A stretch of 64,000 bases of DNA from the NCBI GenBank assembly GCA_027922465.2, contig BQMF02000491.1:62001-126000 (forward strand). Direction: 5' to 3'. The notes under the pieces were generated by a model that worked only from the letters and a program-made list of their open reading frames with translations, had not been told where the DNA came from and made no database searches. Position 1 is the first letter of the stretch, and each line of letters starts with the position of its first letter. Origin of the DNA: Turritopsis dohrnii. Its lineage: Eukaryota > Cnidaria > Hydrozoa > Anthoathecata > Oceaniidae. The position numbers were made by a program, and so were the translations under genes. Shown one piece after another: positions 1 through 9,570 of this stretch.

Positions 1-321
1 CATTCCTTTTCGGAATCATCTGCATAGGGAGAGGTTTACTTTTGAACTCTTTGTGATCATATAACACAAGGTCTGCATAAAATCTTTTGAAGTATATATA
101 CTCAAAAACAGCTTATTTGAAGACTTAGTAACTTATTTTGACTTTAATACAAACTTTTTTTAATCAAAATCAGCTTTGTATTCACTTCAATTGAGAAAAA
201 ATCATATTTTGTTTGGAAAAGATCTCCTATAACTTACTTTAGAGAAAACCCCTACATGAAAGCCTTTTTTATATAAACTTAATTTTACATATTCAGGTAT
301 ATACAAATAAGACATTATAAT
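1..321. other. AT-rich sequence, nothing recognised
   Basis: No ORF of recognisable family, no terminal repeats and no RNA gene seen. The ORF frames here are short and of low complexity. Confidence 0.5.
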
Positions 322-860
322 ATTTGAGTGAATGCTTCGTATCTTTAATTTCTTTGATAAAGATTTTATTGAATTAAGTTTTGTTGTAATGATGCTGGTA
401 TATGCAATCAATTTTGAGAGGGTGTCAAAATTGTCAAATGTGTCAAAACCTGCCTGCTTTTTCAACTGGAATGTGTTATTCTCTGAATCGCTGCACTATT
501 TTGACCTTCCTGCCGCAAAAAGTGTTTTTCAATTTTGCTTCACAGTCCAACATTTTTCAACTTTGCTGAAATCACTAACTGTCCTGTTGTTTCTGTTAGT
601 TTTATGTGTAGACATTAATGGTGCATACATAAGTATTTGAGTGAATGTGTTGTATATTTAATATCTATGATTGTTTTGAATTAAATTTTACTACAATGAT
701 ATATATTGCTTTATGAACTCAACATATGTTTCTTATTCACTATCACACTAGTTGCATCTCAAAAATTCCTATTTCGAGCTTCCTGGTGAGCAAAAGGGTT
801 TTCGATTTTGCTTTACAGACCATCACTCTTCAACTTTCCTGAAAGCGCTGACCTTCAGGC
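322..860. repeat. Degenerate direct duplication, period about 300 bp
   Basis: The stretch around 322-395 (AGTGAATG, then TTTAAT, then TTGAATTAA, then CAATGATG-like) recurs in diverged form from about 645. The stretch around 520-580 (TTTTTCAATTTTGCTTCACAG, then TTTTTCAACTTTGCTGAAA) recurs at 800-850. This is an old tandem duplication of non-coding DNA. The 102-codon plus-strand frame at 332-640 spans it, but its composition is unlike a protein, so I do not call a gene. Confidence 0.45.
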
Positions 861-877
861 CTCAGGGCCTCTTGTTT

Positions 878-1006
878 GGTATTGTTTTACGTGGCTAGCC
901 TCACTCAGTTGCCATTGCATCTGCTTTCCAGGAGGGGCCACGGCTTAGGTTGGAGGCTCCGAAGTATTTGACACTCATGAGTGACACAAACCCAATCAAG
1001 GGCCTT
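878..1006 (-). mobile_element. tRNA-derived SINE, 3' part only
   Basis: Nearly identical over about 125 bp to the 3' body of the full SINE at 13440-13773: GGTATTGTTTTACGTGGCTA at the tail side and AACCCAATCAAGGGCCT at the inner end. The tRNA-like head is absent, as expected for a 5'-truncated retroposed copy on the minus strand. Confidence 0.75.
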
Positions 1007-2039
1007 TAAATTAAAGAAATCATCCCAAAGAGTATACCTGAATGCAAATTCTTCACAACTGACATTTTTCCAAATTCAATACATATTTTCATGTTATCAT
1101 GATGAAATACCACGAGTAACTAACTTTCCTTCATTATTATTCTAATCTAAAACAAAAAATATAAACAATCAGTAAGAGAAAGTAAGTGAAGTGACTTGAG
1201 ACACTACCAATAAAAAGAAATCAGTGGTGAAAGATAACACCAGTCAGGATAGAGAGTAACAAAAAAGACAAAATCTCTTGATATATCAACGTATATCACT
1301 AGCTCATTTCTGATACTACATATTTTACATGCTTTAGTTTCAAATAAATAAATTACAATATCATGGCAAATTAGAAACACTGGAATAATTCTAAAGGCAT
1401 TGATTGATTAGCTCTATTGAGAGAAGCTTGTCAACATTAGTCAAAAGACTCTCTATCAAAGTTAATTTGAAATCATTTTTATCAAAACAAACAATGGAAA
1501 AATCTTCTAGTAATGGAGAGTGATTACAAACTAAAAGTGTTTCTTAAGGGGTCATTGTGTTGTACATACTAGCGTTGGTGATCTTACCAGTAAGATGAGA
1601 AATTACAAGGTGTTCACAGGCTGCAACTTTTAAAATGGTGGTTTGATTTTACCATAATCTGGGTATATTGCAGTAAAATTGTAAATGACACCTGATCTCA
1701 AAACCTTGGGGATTTTATCCTCGAAAAAAAAGTATTGATACAATAAGATAATTTAAAACATTGTGAAATATGCAAAAAATAAGAACAGATGTTTACAATG
1801 TGTCACCAAAAAAGAACATTTTTAATGTTATTTTTGTCGTTATTCTGAATCTCCAATGCCAATTAAACAAATTCTTGGTATGCTACTATTATTCAATAGT
1901 GACTCAAAAAACCACCACCAGAGAGAAGGGATAAATGGAAGGCAAAAAGATGCTTGAGGTATTGAAAGAGCAAATGAGCAAAACAAGAAGGAAGAAATGA
2001 TCAAGGTGACAAGGCAAAAAATAAAGAACAGTTTATGAT
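1007..2039. other. Non-coding AT-rich stretch
   Basis: No coding frame or terminal repeat recognised. The long minus-strand frame that starts inside the next feature is a shadow of the decayed transposase on the plus strand. Confidence 0.5.
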
Positions 2040-3230
2040 GTGTAATGTGAATGTAAAGACAGAAAATCTGTTCAGAAGTTGTAATCCCCAACTCTGACTT
2101 GCATTCTCCATTTTGAAATGGCTCGGTACAAGAAATGTAACTGTAAAACTTCAAATAAAAAATATTATTTCTCCTTTTGAGAAAATTGGCTCTTAATAGG
2201 AAGGGCAAGAGCGTGCAAGAGCAGAAGTGGATGATAAAAGTTTTTTGTAAATACATTAAGCATCTAAAAAAGGAGCTAGAGGGAATCCCACCATCCAATA
2301 CATGGAACTTTGATGTAACTTGTCTAGTATGATCCCGGGAAATAATGAAAATAATAATGAAAAGGGGAACCCACCATGAAAGAGTTATGAACCACACCAA
2401 GAAAGGGGTATCGATTATGTTTTGTGGCAATGCAGAAGGTGAGCTTCTTACACATATGTGTAACTTCTGTTATTATGGATTCATGGGTGAGAGGCACTCA
2501 TCATGAAACCAAATTCAGCAGAACTAAATCAGGCTAGTTCAATGAAGAGATCTTTGAATGCTTCTTCGATGACATTTTGCTTCCAAGAATAAAAAAACAA
2601 TACGGTCCACAAGCCATGAAAGGGGATAATTTATCAACACACAATAGTGAAAGCAGTGCGAGAAAATGTGAAAGACACAACATCAATTTATATGCCTTCC
2701 ACCAAATTTTACCCATCTAACCCAGTCCCTTGATGTTTCTTATTTCAAACTACTTGAATGACTTCCAAAAAACTTAAGTTGGTCAAAAAAAGTCAAGCAT
2801 ACCATAGTATATTTTTCCACATCTGTTGAAGAAACTTGTAGAGGCATTAGAAGAAGGAAATGGCAAAGCCAATCTGATCAAAGGATGTAACTCCACTGCT
2901 GGCTACAATTCCTATAGAATCTACAAAGCAAGATGATGTTGAAGCAGCAGATGATTCAATAGTTGGTGAACGATCCATTGAGGAAGGTTGTGAACCAACA
3001 CCGTTAGTTGTGAAGACCAAAACGTGACTTCCAAATGACTTCCAAAAAACTCAAGTCAAGCATACCATAGTATATTTTTCCACATCTGTTGAAGAAACTT
3101 GTAGAGGCATTAGAAGAAGGAAATGGCAAAGCCAATCTGATCAAAGGATGCAACTCCACTGCTGGCTACAATTCCTACAGAATCTACAAAGCAAGATGAT
3201 GTTGAAGCAGCAGATGAGTCATTAGTTGGG
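2040..3230 (+). pseudogene. Decayed pogo/Tigger-like DDE transposase
   Basis: Plus-strand translation, jumping frames, shows a recognisable DDE_1 (pogo/jerky type) transposase. A KELEGIPPSNTWNFD segment near 2260-2320 ends in the first catalytic Asp region. RVMNHTKKGVSIMFCGNAEG follows near 2385-2435, then a GWFNEEIFE-like and KGDNLSTH segment near 2545-2640 (second Asp region), then ICLPPNFTHLTQSLDV near 2685-2735. A LEEGNGKANLIKG tail lies near 2840-2885. Stops and frameshifts occur every 20-40 codons, so the gene is dead. The family normally runs about 400-550 aa; only the DDE core and tail are visible. Terminal inverted repeats were not found. Confidence 0.7.
2761..3222. repeat. Tandem duplication inside the pogo relic, period 263 bp
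   Basis: ACCATAGTATATTTTTCCAC occurs at 2801 and again at 3064, and the flanking about 200 bp (to GATGATGTTGAAGCAGCAGA) is almost unchanged between copies. The duplication therefore happened after the transposase decayed and is much younger than its frameshifts. Confidence 0.85.
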
Positions 3231-3760
3231 ATGCTTGTCAGAATTACGTACCAGAACACCAAAACGTTCTAAAAAGTTAAAGAGAAATGCAATCATTTAG
3301 GGTATAAGAGAGGAGTATGGAGAGGAAAACTCAACCAGGGTCCTATGTCAAAAAATTTAATGGATTATTCTCTAGTTTGTATGCAACAGTTGTAACCAAA
3401 TCTTATGTTGATGAATAAGAAATCAATTACTTCCAAAAGCAATATATGGGAAGTGGGTTCTGAAAGAAGACAATTTAAATTCTCATAATGCGGAAGACAT
3501 GTTGGTGACAGGATATCTGGATAAGCGAGGCTACTTCACATTTGACAAGTGAAAAACACTTTTTTGAAATTTTTTAAAAGTAGAAAATGGACTGATGTAT
3601 CCCCAGATAGTAAACATTACTTCATTAATTTCTGTAAAGAAATTTGGATTGTGTTGTGAAATTCTGACTGCTCGCCCATATCTGTTAATTCTTTTTAAAA
3701 GATCGAGATGACTTAGATTACGATTTTCTATTAACCTTTTTCGCAAAGCCAGTAATTTTT
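3231..3760. other. No feature recognised
   Basis: Short frames only. This could be the degraded 3' part of the pogo-like element, but no motif supports that. Confidence 0.4.
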
Positions 3761-4440
3761 TGTGACGTCAAGATGTTCTTTTGTTGTCTCCTCTGCCAGA
3801 ATTTCTGTGCGCTGTATATACATTTTTTATCTCATGCTCATTTTCAAAAATTCAATTGATTTATTACTAAATGTTATTTGTTTTATTTTTTGTTTCTTAT
3901 CACCTTGTTGCCTTATGCGATTCACTTTTTTTTTTAATGGCTATTTGCAGAGAAAGAGAAGGTGTTTGTGTCATTGCAGATTCCATTTTGTCGGAAAAAT
4001 GAGCTTTCGGCTTATAAACTTTTGAACAAACTAGAGAGTTTTACTCAAAGTAATGTTAAATTTATGATAACGTGGAAAACTACAGTACAGTGGTTTGAAC
4101 ACGATAAAATGCATGGTAATTCGGAACCGGCAAAACATATATTGAACAACAATGGTCATGCTTTCTCATCGAAAATAGTTACTAAGGCACCACAGAACAA
4201 TAAGAAGCGTAAGACCATGGAAGCTTTCTACATCATGAGATATAAACCCACCATTAACGACCAATTAGACACAAAATTTTTACGACTTTTCAAAAACGGT
4301 ATTACTTAAGAATCCCCTAGACAATTTTATACTTGTAGTATGGTTTTAATTTTATTGTAACATATACCTGAAGATGTTCGAGAGAACGAAAAGCTTCGTA
4401 TAATTTTGTAAAATATTTTTAACTTTTGTTTCTGAAAATA
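3761..4440 (+). mobile_element. Penelope-like element, 3' end with deleted endonuclease region
   Basis: The plus-strand frame ending at 4309 reads as the C-terminus of a Penelope-like retroelement. It has a segment like RKNELSAYKLLNKLESFT near 3985-4040. It also has SEPAKHILNN near 4120-4150 and KKRKTMEAFYIMRYKPTIND near 4200-4260, and it closes with LDTKFLRLFKNGIT. In the family the GIY-YIG endonuclease with its Cys-rich linker lies between the first and second of these blocks. Here only about ten residues join them, so that part is deleted. The 3' flank (ACCTGAAGATGTTCGAGAGA at about 4368) looks like the family's UTR. Assignment is from recalled family pattern. Confidence 0.65.
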
Positions 4441-5686
4441 TATTATATACTTCATTAATTTATTTTACTGATATTTTTTGGGTGAGTCAAAGATGCCTGG
4501 GGCAGGGTAACTTTGGCCTCAAGGACTTTTCTTTTTTTTAAAAAAACAATACTTAAAATTTTGTTTCACCAATTATTTTTCTACCACAGTTGAAGTACCT
4601 AAGGACCCTAAAGCATATCTAACTTACTTGAAAAGCCATTCACAACTTGAGTATTAGGGACAAAAGTCAAAATATTGGGTCAAAGCAAATTGGCAGATTC
4701 AGTTTGTTTTAAAAGGATTAATTGAATAGTTAATAGGATTCAATTGAGCTTGACTCTGAACTTTTTTAAGACTAAAAGTCAGTTGAAACTTGAAAACATC
4801 TATGTACATCTTAAAATGTAGATTTAGCATAAATTATCAAACAAAAAGCAAATTACATAAGGATATAAACAATGGCTTATAGTTTGAAATATGATGAAAT
4901 ACTTACGGCTTATTGTGATATATAATAACTTATAACTTATCTTTACATCTTTAAGGTTATTTTTGGGTCCTAACTGAAATTTCATCTTCTAAAGTTGTTG
5001 TTCTTCTGACAATCGTCACAACTGTTATAGGATTAGATACGTTGAAAAATAAGGTTTCCAATAGCTCTAATGACTGTCTCCTTGTATAGTATAACAGTTA
5101 TTTTAACTTAATCTGAATAGTCTAGAGGGGAAAAAGCATTTCCCTACATGGAAAACATTCAGCTCCAATGTACCAACTCAATGTGCTGAACTAACCTAAG
5201 CACAGAGTGTATCAACATCTATGCCCTTTGCAAAGTTTCACAAGACCTCCTGACCTTTGGATATGGAAACAACAACATCATGCTATGTCTTACAATTTGC
5301 TTATGACACAACAATATACAAAGCATGTAAGGGGATGGGAATCAAAATGTGCACTGAGGAGAATGAAACTTCCATGTGTGGTCCTCTACAAATAGACTCG
5401 TTTTCCATAACCCTTTTTCAATAACAAACAAGACAAAGCCTTAGTGGATAGAGTGCACAAGCTAACGGAAGGAAAATTGACTCAACAATTCTACTCTCCC
5501 TATTATTGTACACTGGCATTAAGAGTGAATGACATGGCGAAACAATACTTTCCGCATTCTATTGTTCAGAAACCTGTCAAACACAGCTTTCTGAGTTACA
5601 GCAGGAGTAAGTTTGTTTCTTTTAACATCCCAATCACGTAATCAATAGTGATTAATCATTGACTCAACAAGACAACTACACGTTTA
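4441..5686. other. Non-coding stretch
   Basis: Two short frames at 5207-5395 and 5444-5641 have no recognisable motif. No terminal repeats or RNA gene seen. Confidence 0.4.
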
Positions 5687-5723
5687 ACTGTCATTGTAAT
5701 GGTTGTTTATTTATTATTGTTAG

Positions 5724-6470
5724 GACCAAATATCACCCCTGAGGTGAATGTTTCAGCGAAATCATCCAGAAGAGTCTCGAAGCACAAGCTCCTTTGGTAG
5801 TATGCTAACGGAAGGAAAATGTCAACACAAACTGCTGAATGGCTTATTCAGTGTCTTACTTGTAACATCCTATACAACGCGAACATAAGTCCTATATTTC
5901 AGTATGTTCACAAAGAAAAGGGACAATGAACTTAAGAAATAGATTATCTTTTCCTTTATTCCTTTATTCCGTAACTGTCCTTGTAATGGTTGTTTATTTA
6001 TTATTGTTACGACCAAATATCACCCCTGAGGTGAATGTTTCAGCAAAATCATCCAGAAGAGTCTCGAAGCACAAGCTCCTTTGGTAGTATGCTAACGGAA
6101 GGAAAATGTCAACACAAACTGCTGAATGGCTTATTCAGTGTCTTGCTTGTAACATCCTATACAACGCGAACATAAGTCCTATATTTCAGTATGTTCACAA
6201 AGAAAAGGGAAGATGAACTTAAGAAATAGATTATCTTTTCCTTTGACCAAATATCACCCCTGAAGTGAATGTTTCAGCGAAATCATCCAGAAGCGTGCAC
6301 AAGCTCCTTTGGTAGTATGCTAGCGGAAGGAAAATGTCAACACAATGGCTTATTCAGTGTCTTACTTGTAACATCCTATACAACGTGAACATAAGTCCTT
6401 TATTTCAGTATGTCCGACAATGAACTTAAGAAATAGATTATCTTTTCCTTTATTCCGTAAGATCTATTTG
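5724..6470 (+). repeat. Three tandem copies of a 230-290 bp unit
   Basis: Units begin with GACCAAATATCACCCCTGA at 5724, 6011 and 6245. Units 1 and 2 are almost identical, apart from a TTATTTATTATTGTTA linker. Unit 3 carries small deletions. Each unit contains AGTCTCGAAGCACAAGCTCC or its deleted form, and ends with ATAGATTATCTTTTCCTTT. No long frame survives, so this looks like a short satellite rather than duplicated exons. Confidence 0.9.
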
Positions 6471-6654
6471 ATGTAGTGTTTGTTATTGAAGAGTATTGGG
6501 TATGACACAGTAAACCAAAATGCTCACAGGTTCAAATGAATGAGGTTTAAAGTTCTTGCTAAACTCGACCAGCCAAACATTTTTTGAAAAGGTTTACAGA
6601 GTGCATTTAAGATGATTTGCGACAGTTTGATTAATATTATAGTGCAGGGTTCCC

Positions 6655-6776
6655 AGCGGTCAGGGAAAACCTGGAGAAAGTGGCATTTTTGAAAAAAGTC
6701 AGGGAAAACCTGGAAAAGTCAGGGAAAAATCGGGAAAAGAGTAGCAAGTCAGGGAAAAGTCAGGGAATATTTTTTG
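6655..6776 (+). repeat. Short tandem repeat of TCAGGGAAAA type
   Basis: Seven or so imperfect copies of GTCAGGGAAAA with CCTGG interruptions. This is a low-complexity minisatellite of a type widespread in invertebrate genomes. Confidence 0.85.
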
Positions 6777-6819
6777 AGAATAATAATAATAATTTTTTGA
6801 AAACTACTTGTTAGATTAT

Positions 6820-6909
6820 TTTGTGGCGGGAAGAGATGCCACCAAAGAATGGCTGTACGAAGCCTTGCTAAGGATAGACAGACCAGACGTGGCTGACATC
6901 ATCTGGTAT
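6820..6909 (+). pseudogene. Death-domain-like C-terminal fragment
   Basis: The frame reads GRDATKEWLYEALLRIDRPD then VADIIWYSL and stops at TAA. This matches the last helices of a death domain: a Tyr-Glu-Ala-Leu-Leu core followed by Arg-Pro-Asp-Val-Ala. It lies just upstream of the paracaspase-like exon. MALT1 proteins start with a death domain, but here a stop separates it from the protease part, so the piece is either a neighbouring DD gene's last exon or rearranged debris. A second copy lies at 7277-7342. Confidence 0.55.
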
Positions 6910-6918
6910 TCTCTCTAA

Positions 6919-7190
6919 ATGATAGTGAGTCACACAGAGGTAGACATTAAAATTCAGACGTTTTTCAAACCGAAAACTAAAGCAAAGGTCGAAGAGACAA
7001 CTAGTGGTGAAGCATCCGTAGAGAAAGTACTAGAGAAAGTACAAGCAACTCTAGAACTTGTAACGACGTATGCGGTCTTTTATTTCGCTGGCCATGGCTA
7101 CGAAGAGGGCGGGGAAAATTATCTGATGCCAATGGATGCCTCTCCCTCCCGCTCAGCCAATGAATTTATAGCTACACAAGAAATCTTATT
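6919..7190 (+). pseudogene. MALT1-like paracaspase exon (His half of the active site)
   Basis: The end of this frame reads TTYAVFYFAGHGYEEGGENY followed by LMPMDASPSRSANEF. This is the beta-strand plus GHGY loop of the MALT1 paracaspase domain, with the catalytic His in GHG. A good splice donor (TTG|GTTAGT) ends the exon near 7190. In the family the next exon carries the catalytic Cys in an LLDMCR-like motif. I searched 7190-7590 in all plus frames and found no such exon. MALT1 links CARD/BCL10 signalling to NF-kB and cleaves after Arg. As it stands this locus cannot encode the complete catalytic dyad. Confidence 0.65.
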
Positions 7191-7276
7191 GGTTAGTTTT
7201 TAAGTGATTTCAAAAACCTCTTTTGTTCTTATGTATGGAAGCTGTTATTTTCACTTATCAAATTTTTTATCAGAAC

Positions 7277-7342
7277 GGCTGTACGAAGCCTTGCTAAGGA
7301 TAGACAGACCAGACGTGGCTGGCGTCATCTGATATTCTCTCT
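7277..7342 (+). repeat. Second copy of the death-domain tail exon
   Basis: GGCTGTACGAAGCCTTGCTA, then AGGATAGACAGACCAGACGT at 6851 recur at 7277, 426 bp downstream, with two substitutions and again a stop (GTCATCTGA). The copy is preceded by an acceptor-like TTTTTTATCAG. The paracaspase exon is thus flanked by duplicated DD-tail exons. Confidence 0.85.
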
Positions 7343-7591
7343 TATTTCTTGCTAGTCTCTCACAAAGCGTGTCAACAGAAGAAATGGTTCCACTTCTAAC
7401 AGTATATTATCTATTTTACTTTTATAAACCACGGAGGTAGGTTCAGAGGGTAATGAAAATCTATGGAGGAGAGTTGAGTTATTTAGAATAAAAAAGTAAA
7501 TAGGTAAATAGTAAATCAGCTTTATTGCTTTTATCAAATTTCTTTGACTGCTTATTACCACGGATGTAATTTTCAAGGTTTTTATTTATAG

Positions 7592-7943
7592 ATTTCCATA
7601 CACATTACATTGATGGCGGGTTCACAATGCCTTTTTACAAGGTATGTTAACATTGTGTTGGTTTCATCAAGCCTTTAGTTTTGACTTCTGTCTGTGAAAA
7701 TAGGCTCAAAAGGCTAAAAAAATTTGCAAAACCGTGATGAACCTGCAAGGTGCACCAGTCAGTAGTAGCATGATTAACGCTGTTGCTTGGGGAATAGTAA
7801 AGGCAAATGATAGAACAGTGATTGTAGAATTTGGAGGACACTTATCATTATCGTTGGGCTCGGAATATTCATCAAAAATTCTTATTTCACCCGCTTTACT
7901 TGAAGAAGAGAAGAATGTTTTTCCCCCTGGTAAATTTTTTGAA
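7592..7943 (+). CDS. Two exons resembling the Ig-like domain after a paracaspase domain
   Basis: Exon 7592-7641 (acceptor TTTATAG, donor AAG|GTATGT) joins in phase to exon 7704-7943 (acceptor AAAATAG, donor GAA|GTAAGT). The second reads AQKAKKICKTVMNLQGAPVS then VIVEFGGHLSLSLGSEYSSK. A hydrophobic beta-rich segment with a pattern like MALT1's third Ig-like domain, which sits after the protease, supports assignment to the same gene as 6919-7190. Splice signals are good. Which downstream exons follow is not visible. Assignment to MALT1 is moderate; an unrelated beta-sandwich exon pair is possible. Confidence 0.5.
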
Positions 7944-8264
7944 GTAAGTTAGCATTGGTCAGTACACTAACAAAACTGTGAGCTAACACTTAGAGAAGTT
8001 CTTGTTTTTTTGGTAAAGGAAAGATTTCAAAAGAAATAACACAGCTTTAACACTATGATTAGTCGTTCATTTGCGTAAATTCAATTTCCATCGGCAGTGA
8101 GTAGATAATGATCACATTTCATTTTTGCGAATCTGGACAATTTCAGGCGATCACTAAGTAAGCAGAGCACGTCTGAGGATCACTGACTTAGGGGTCCGAA
8201 AGTTCCGATCGGGTACATCCAGATAAAAATAGGCGTACGTAGGTATTGTTCGACATTAGTAACA
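7944..8264. other. No feature recognised
   Basis: Intergenic or intronic sequence between the paracaspase-like exons and the LTR relic. Confidence 0.4.
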
Positions 8265-9570
8265 TTATGTTATTGTTATATTTCAAAGGTCTTATATATA
8301 TATATAATAGTATAAGAAAAGATTGGTCACAACGTTATAACCGTTGAGTTTTTTACTGGCGACCAAAGCGGCCAATCTATCAGGCCACTAACAATCTATG
8401 ATGAATTCCATTGATATAAAAGCCTTCAAAGGTCTTGATGCCAACCCTGGTGGCACTCTCCAGAGATTTGAAGAATACACCGAACGAATGGAGTTACTGT
8501 TCCAGTTAGTATTCCGAAAAGCAGACGGTACAACTTACTCTCCAAGTGATGGGGAGAGAAAAGCCATGCTGCTTTTCAAAGGTGGAAGAGACATGAAAGA
8601 ACTCTTCCAACATATTGGGAAGATTGTCGATGGAGACACTTATCAGTCAACTGTCAAACAGGACAAACAGTGTTGTCCAACGTAACATGTTGTTTTCAAA
8701 CTTCTTCCAAGGACAGAAGTCATTTGAGAAATGGTCACAGGAAGTAAGCAACGCCGCTAAACTCATCTCTTACGAAAATTATGATTGGATACAAGCAGCA
8801 GTTGATGCAATAGTATTACAGACATCTAATCCAAAACTACGTGAGAGAGCTCTACAAGACAATGTGTCTTACGATGAGCTAATGCAGCTCGGAATTTCAA
8901 AAGAGCAATCTGTTAAAGGTGCTTACATGTTAGAACAAGCAAGTGGGCTAACTAATGCTGATGTCAACATCCAGTTGATGTTGAACATCAAGCTGATGCT
9001 CCACAACAAGCCAATCTGGTGATACCGCACAACAAGGCGATACTATAAACAAGTTGATATTCCAGAGCCACAAGGCAATATCCTACAACAAGTCGATATC
9101 CAACAAGTCGATATCTGTCAACCAACTGATATCCAACAACAAGAAGCTCTGCCAGATGATAAGAAGTTATATGACATATCTGCAGCAGAGGCTAGCCATA
9201 TAAACGCTCTTTTCGAAAGGCTGGCAGAGTCTCATCACAATACGAGAAGTAAGGGACAAAAACTTACATGGAATCGAACCATGAACTCTAAAGACATAAT
9301 TCAAATTGACTGTGAAGATGACTAGATATAGGCTAAGGACATCTTGCTTAGTGCACTCAAAAAAACTGATATATACTTAATAGCATGAGCTATTGTATAC
9401 TGACTCTTATATTCGCTTTCCTTTCTTGTTAAAGGAAAGTAGTAACTATATTTCATATAGGTCTTATATATTATATTACATTATTACATTATTATATTAT
9501 ATTATATTATATATTATATTACGGTATAAGAAAAGATTGGTCGCAACGTTATAACCGATGAGTTTTTTAC
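8265..9570 (+). mobile_element. Gag-only LTR retrotransposon relic (Gypsy type)
   Basis: Similar direct repeats bound the element. One copy ends at 8356 and the other at 9570; both contain GGTCTTATATAT, TATAAGAAAAGATTGGTC, AACGTTATAACCG and end TGAGTTTTTTAC. The first is followed at once by TGGCGACCAAAGCGGCC, a primer-binding-site-like start. Between them only gag-like coding is present, with no protease, RT, RNase H or integrase. The left repeat is shorter than the right, so the left end is truncated or diverged. Confidence 0.65.
8398..9022 (+). pseudogene. Retroviral-type Gag fragment, frameshifted
   Basis: Starts at ATG 8398 (the second ATG at 8401 is equally good). Frame 1 reads FKGLDANPGGTLQRFEEYTE and runs to 8685. 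Near 8640-8660 the coding potential moves to another frame, which continues with FFQGQKSFEKWSQEVSNAAK and AAVDAIVLQTSNPKLRERAL. It then gives YDELMQLGISKEQS, a capsid-like helical pattern of Ty3/Gypsy Gag. After 9022 short GATATCCAACAA-type repeats encode a Gln-Val-Asp-Ile series, then SHINALFERLAESHHNTRS near 9195-9250. No zinc knuckle was seen. At least two frame breaks make it non-functional. Confidence 0.6.

Noticed and set aside
1840..2430. 196-codon minus-strand frame
   Set aside because: It is the opposite strand of the decayed pogo-like transposase, whose plus-strand reading shows family motifs. The minus translation is Phe/Ile/Ser-rich without a domain.
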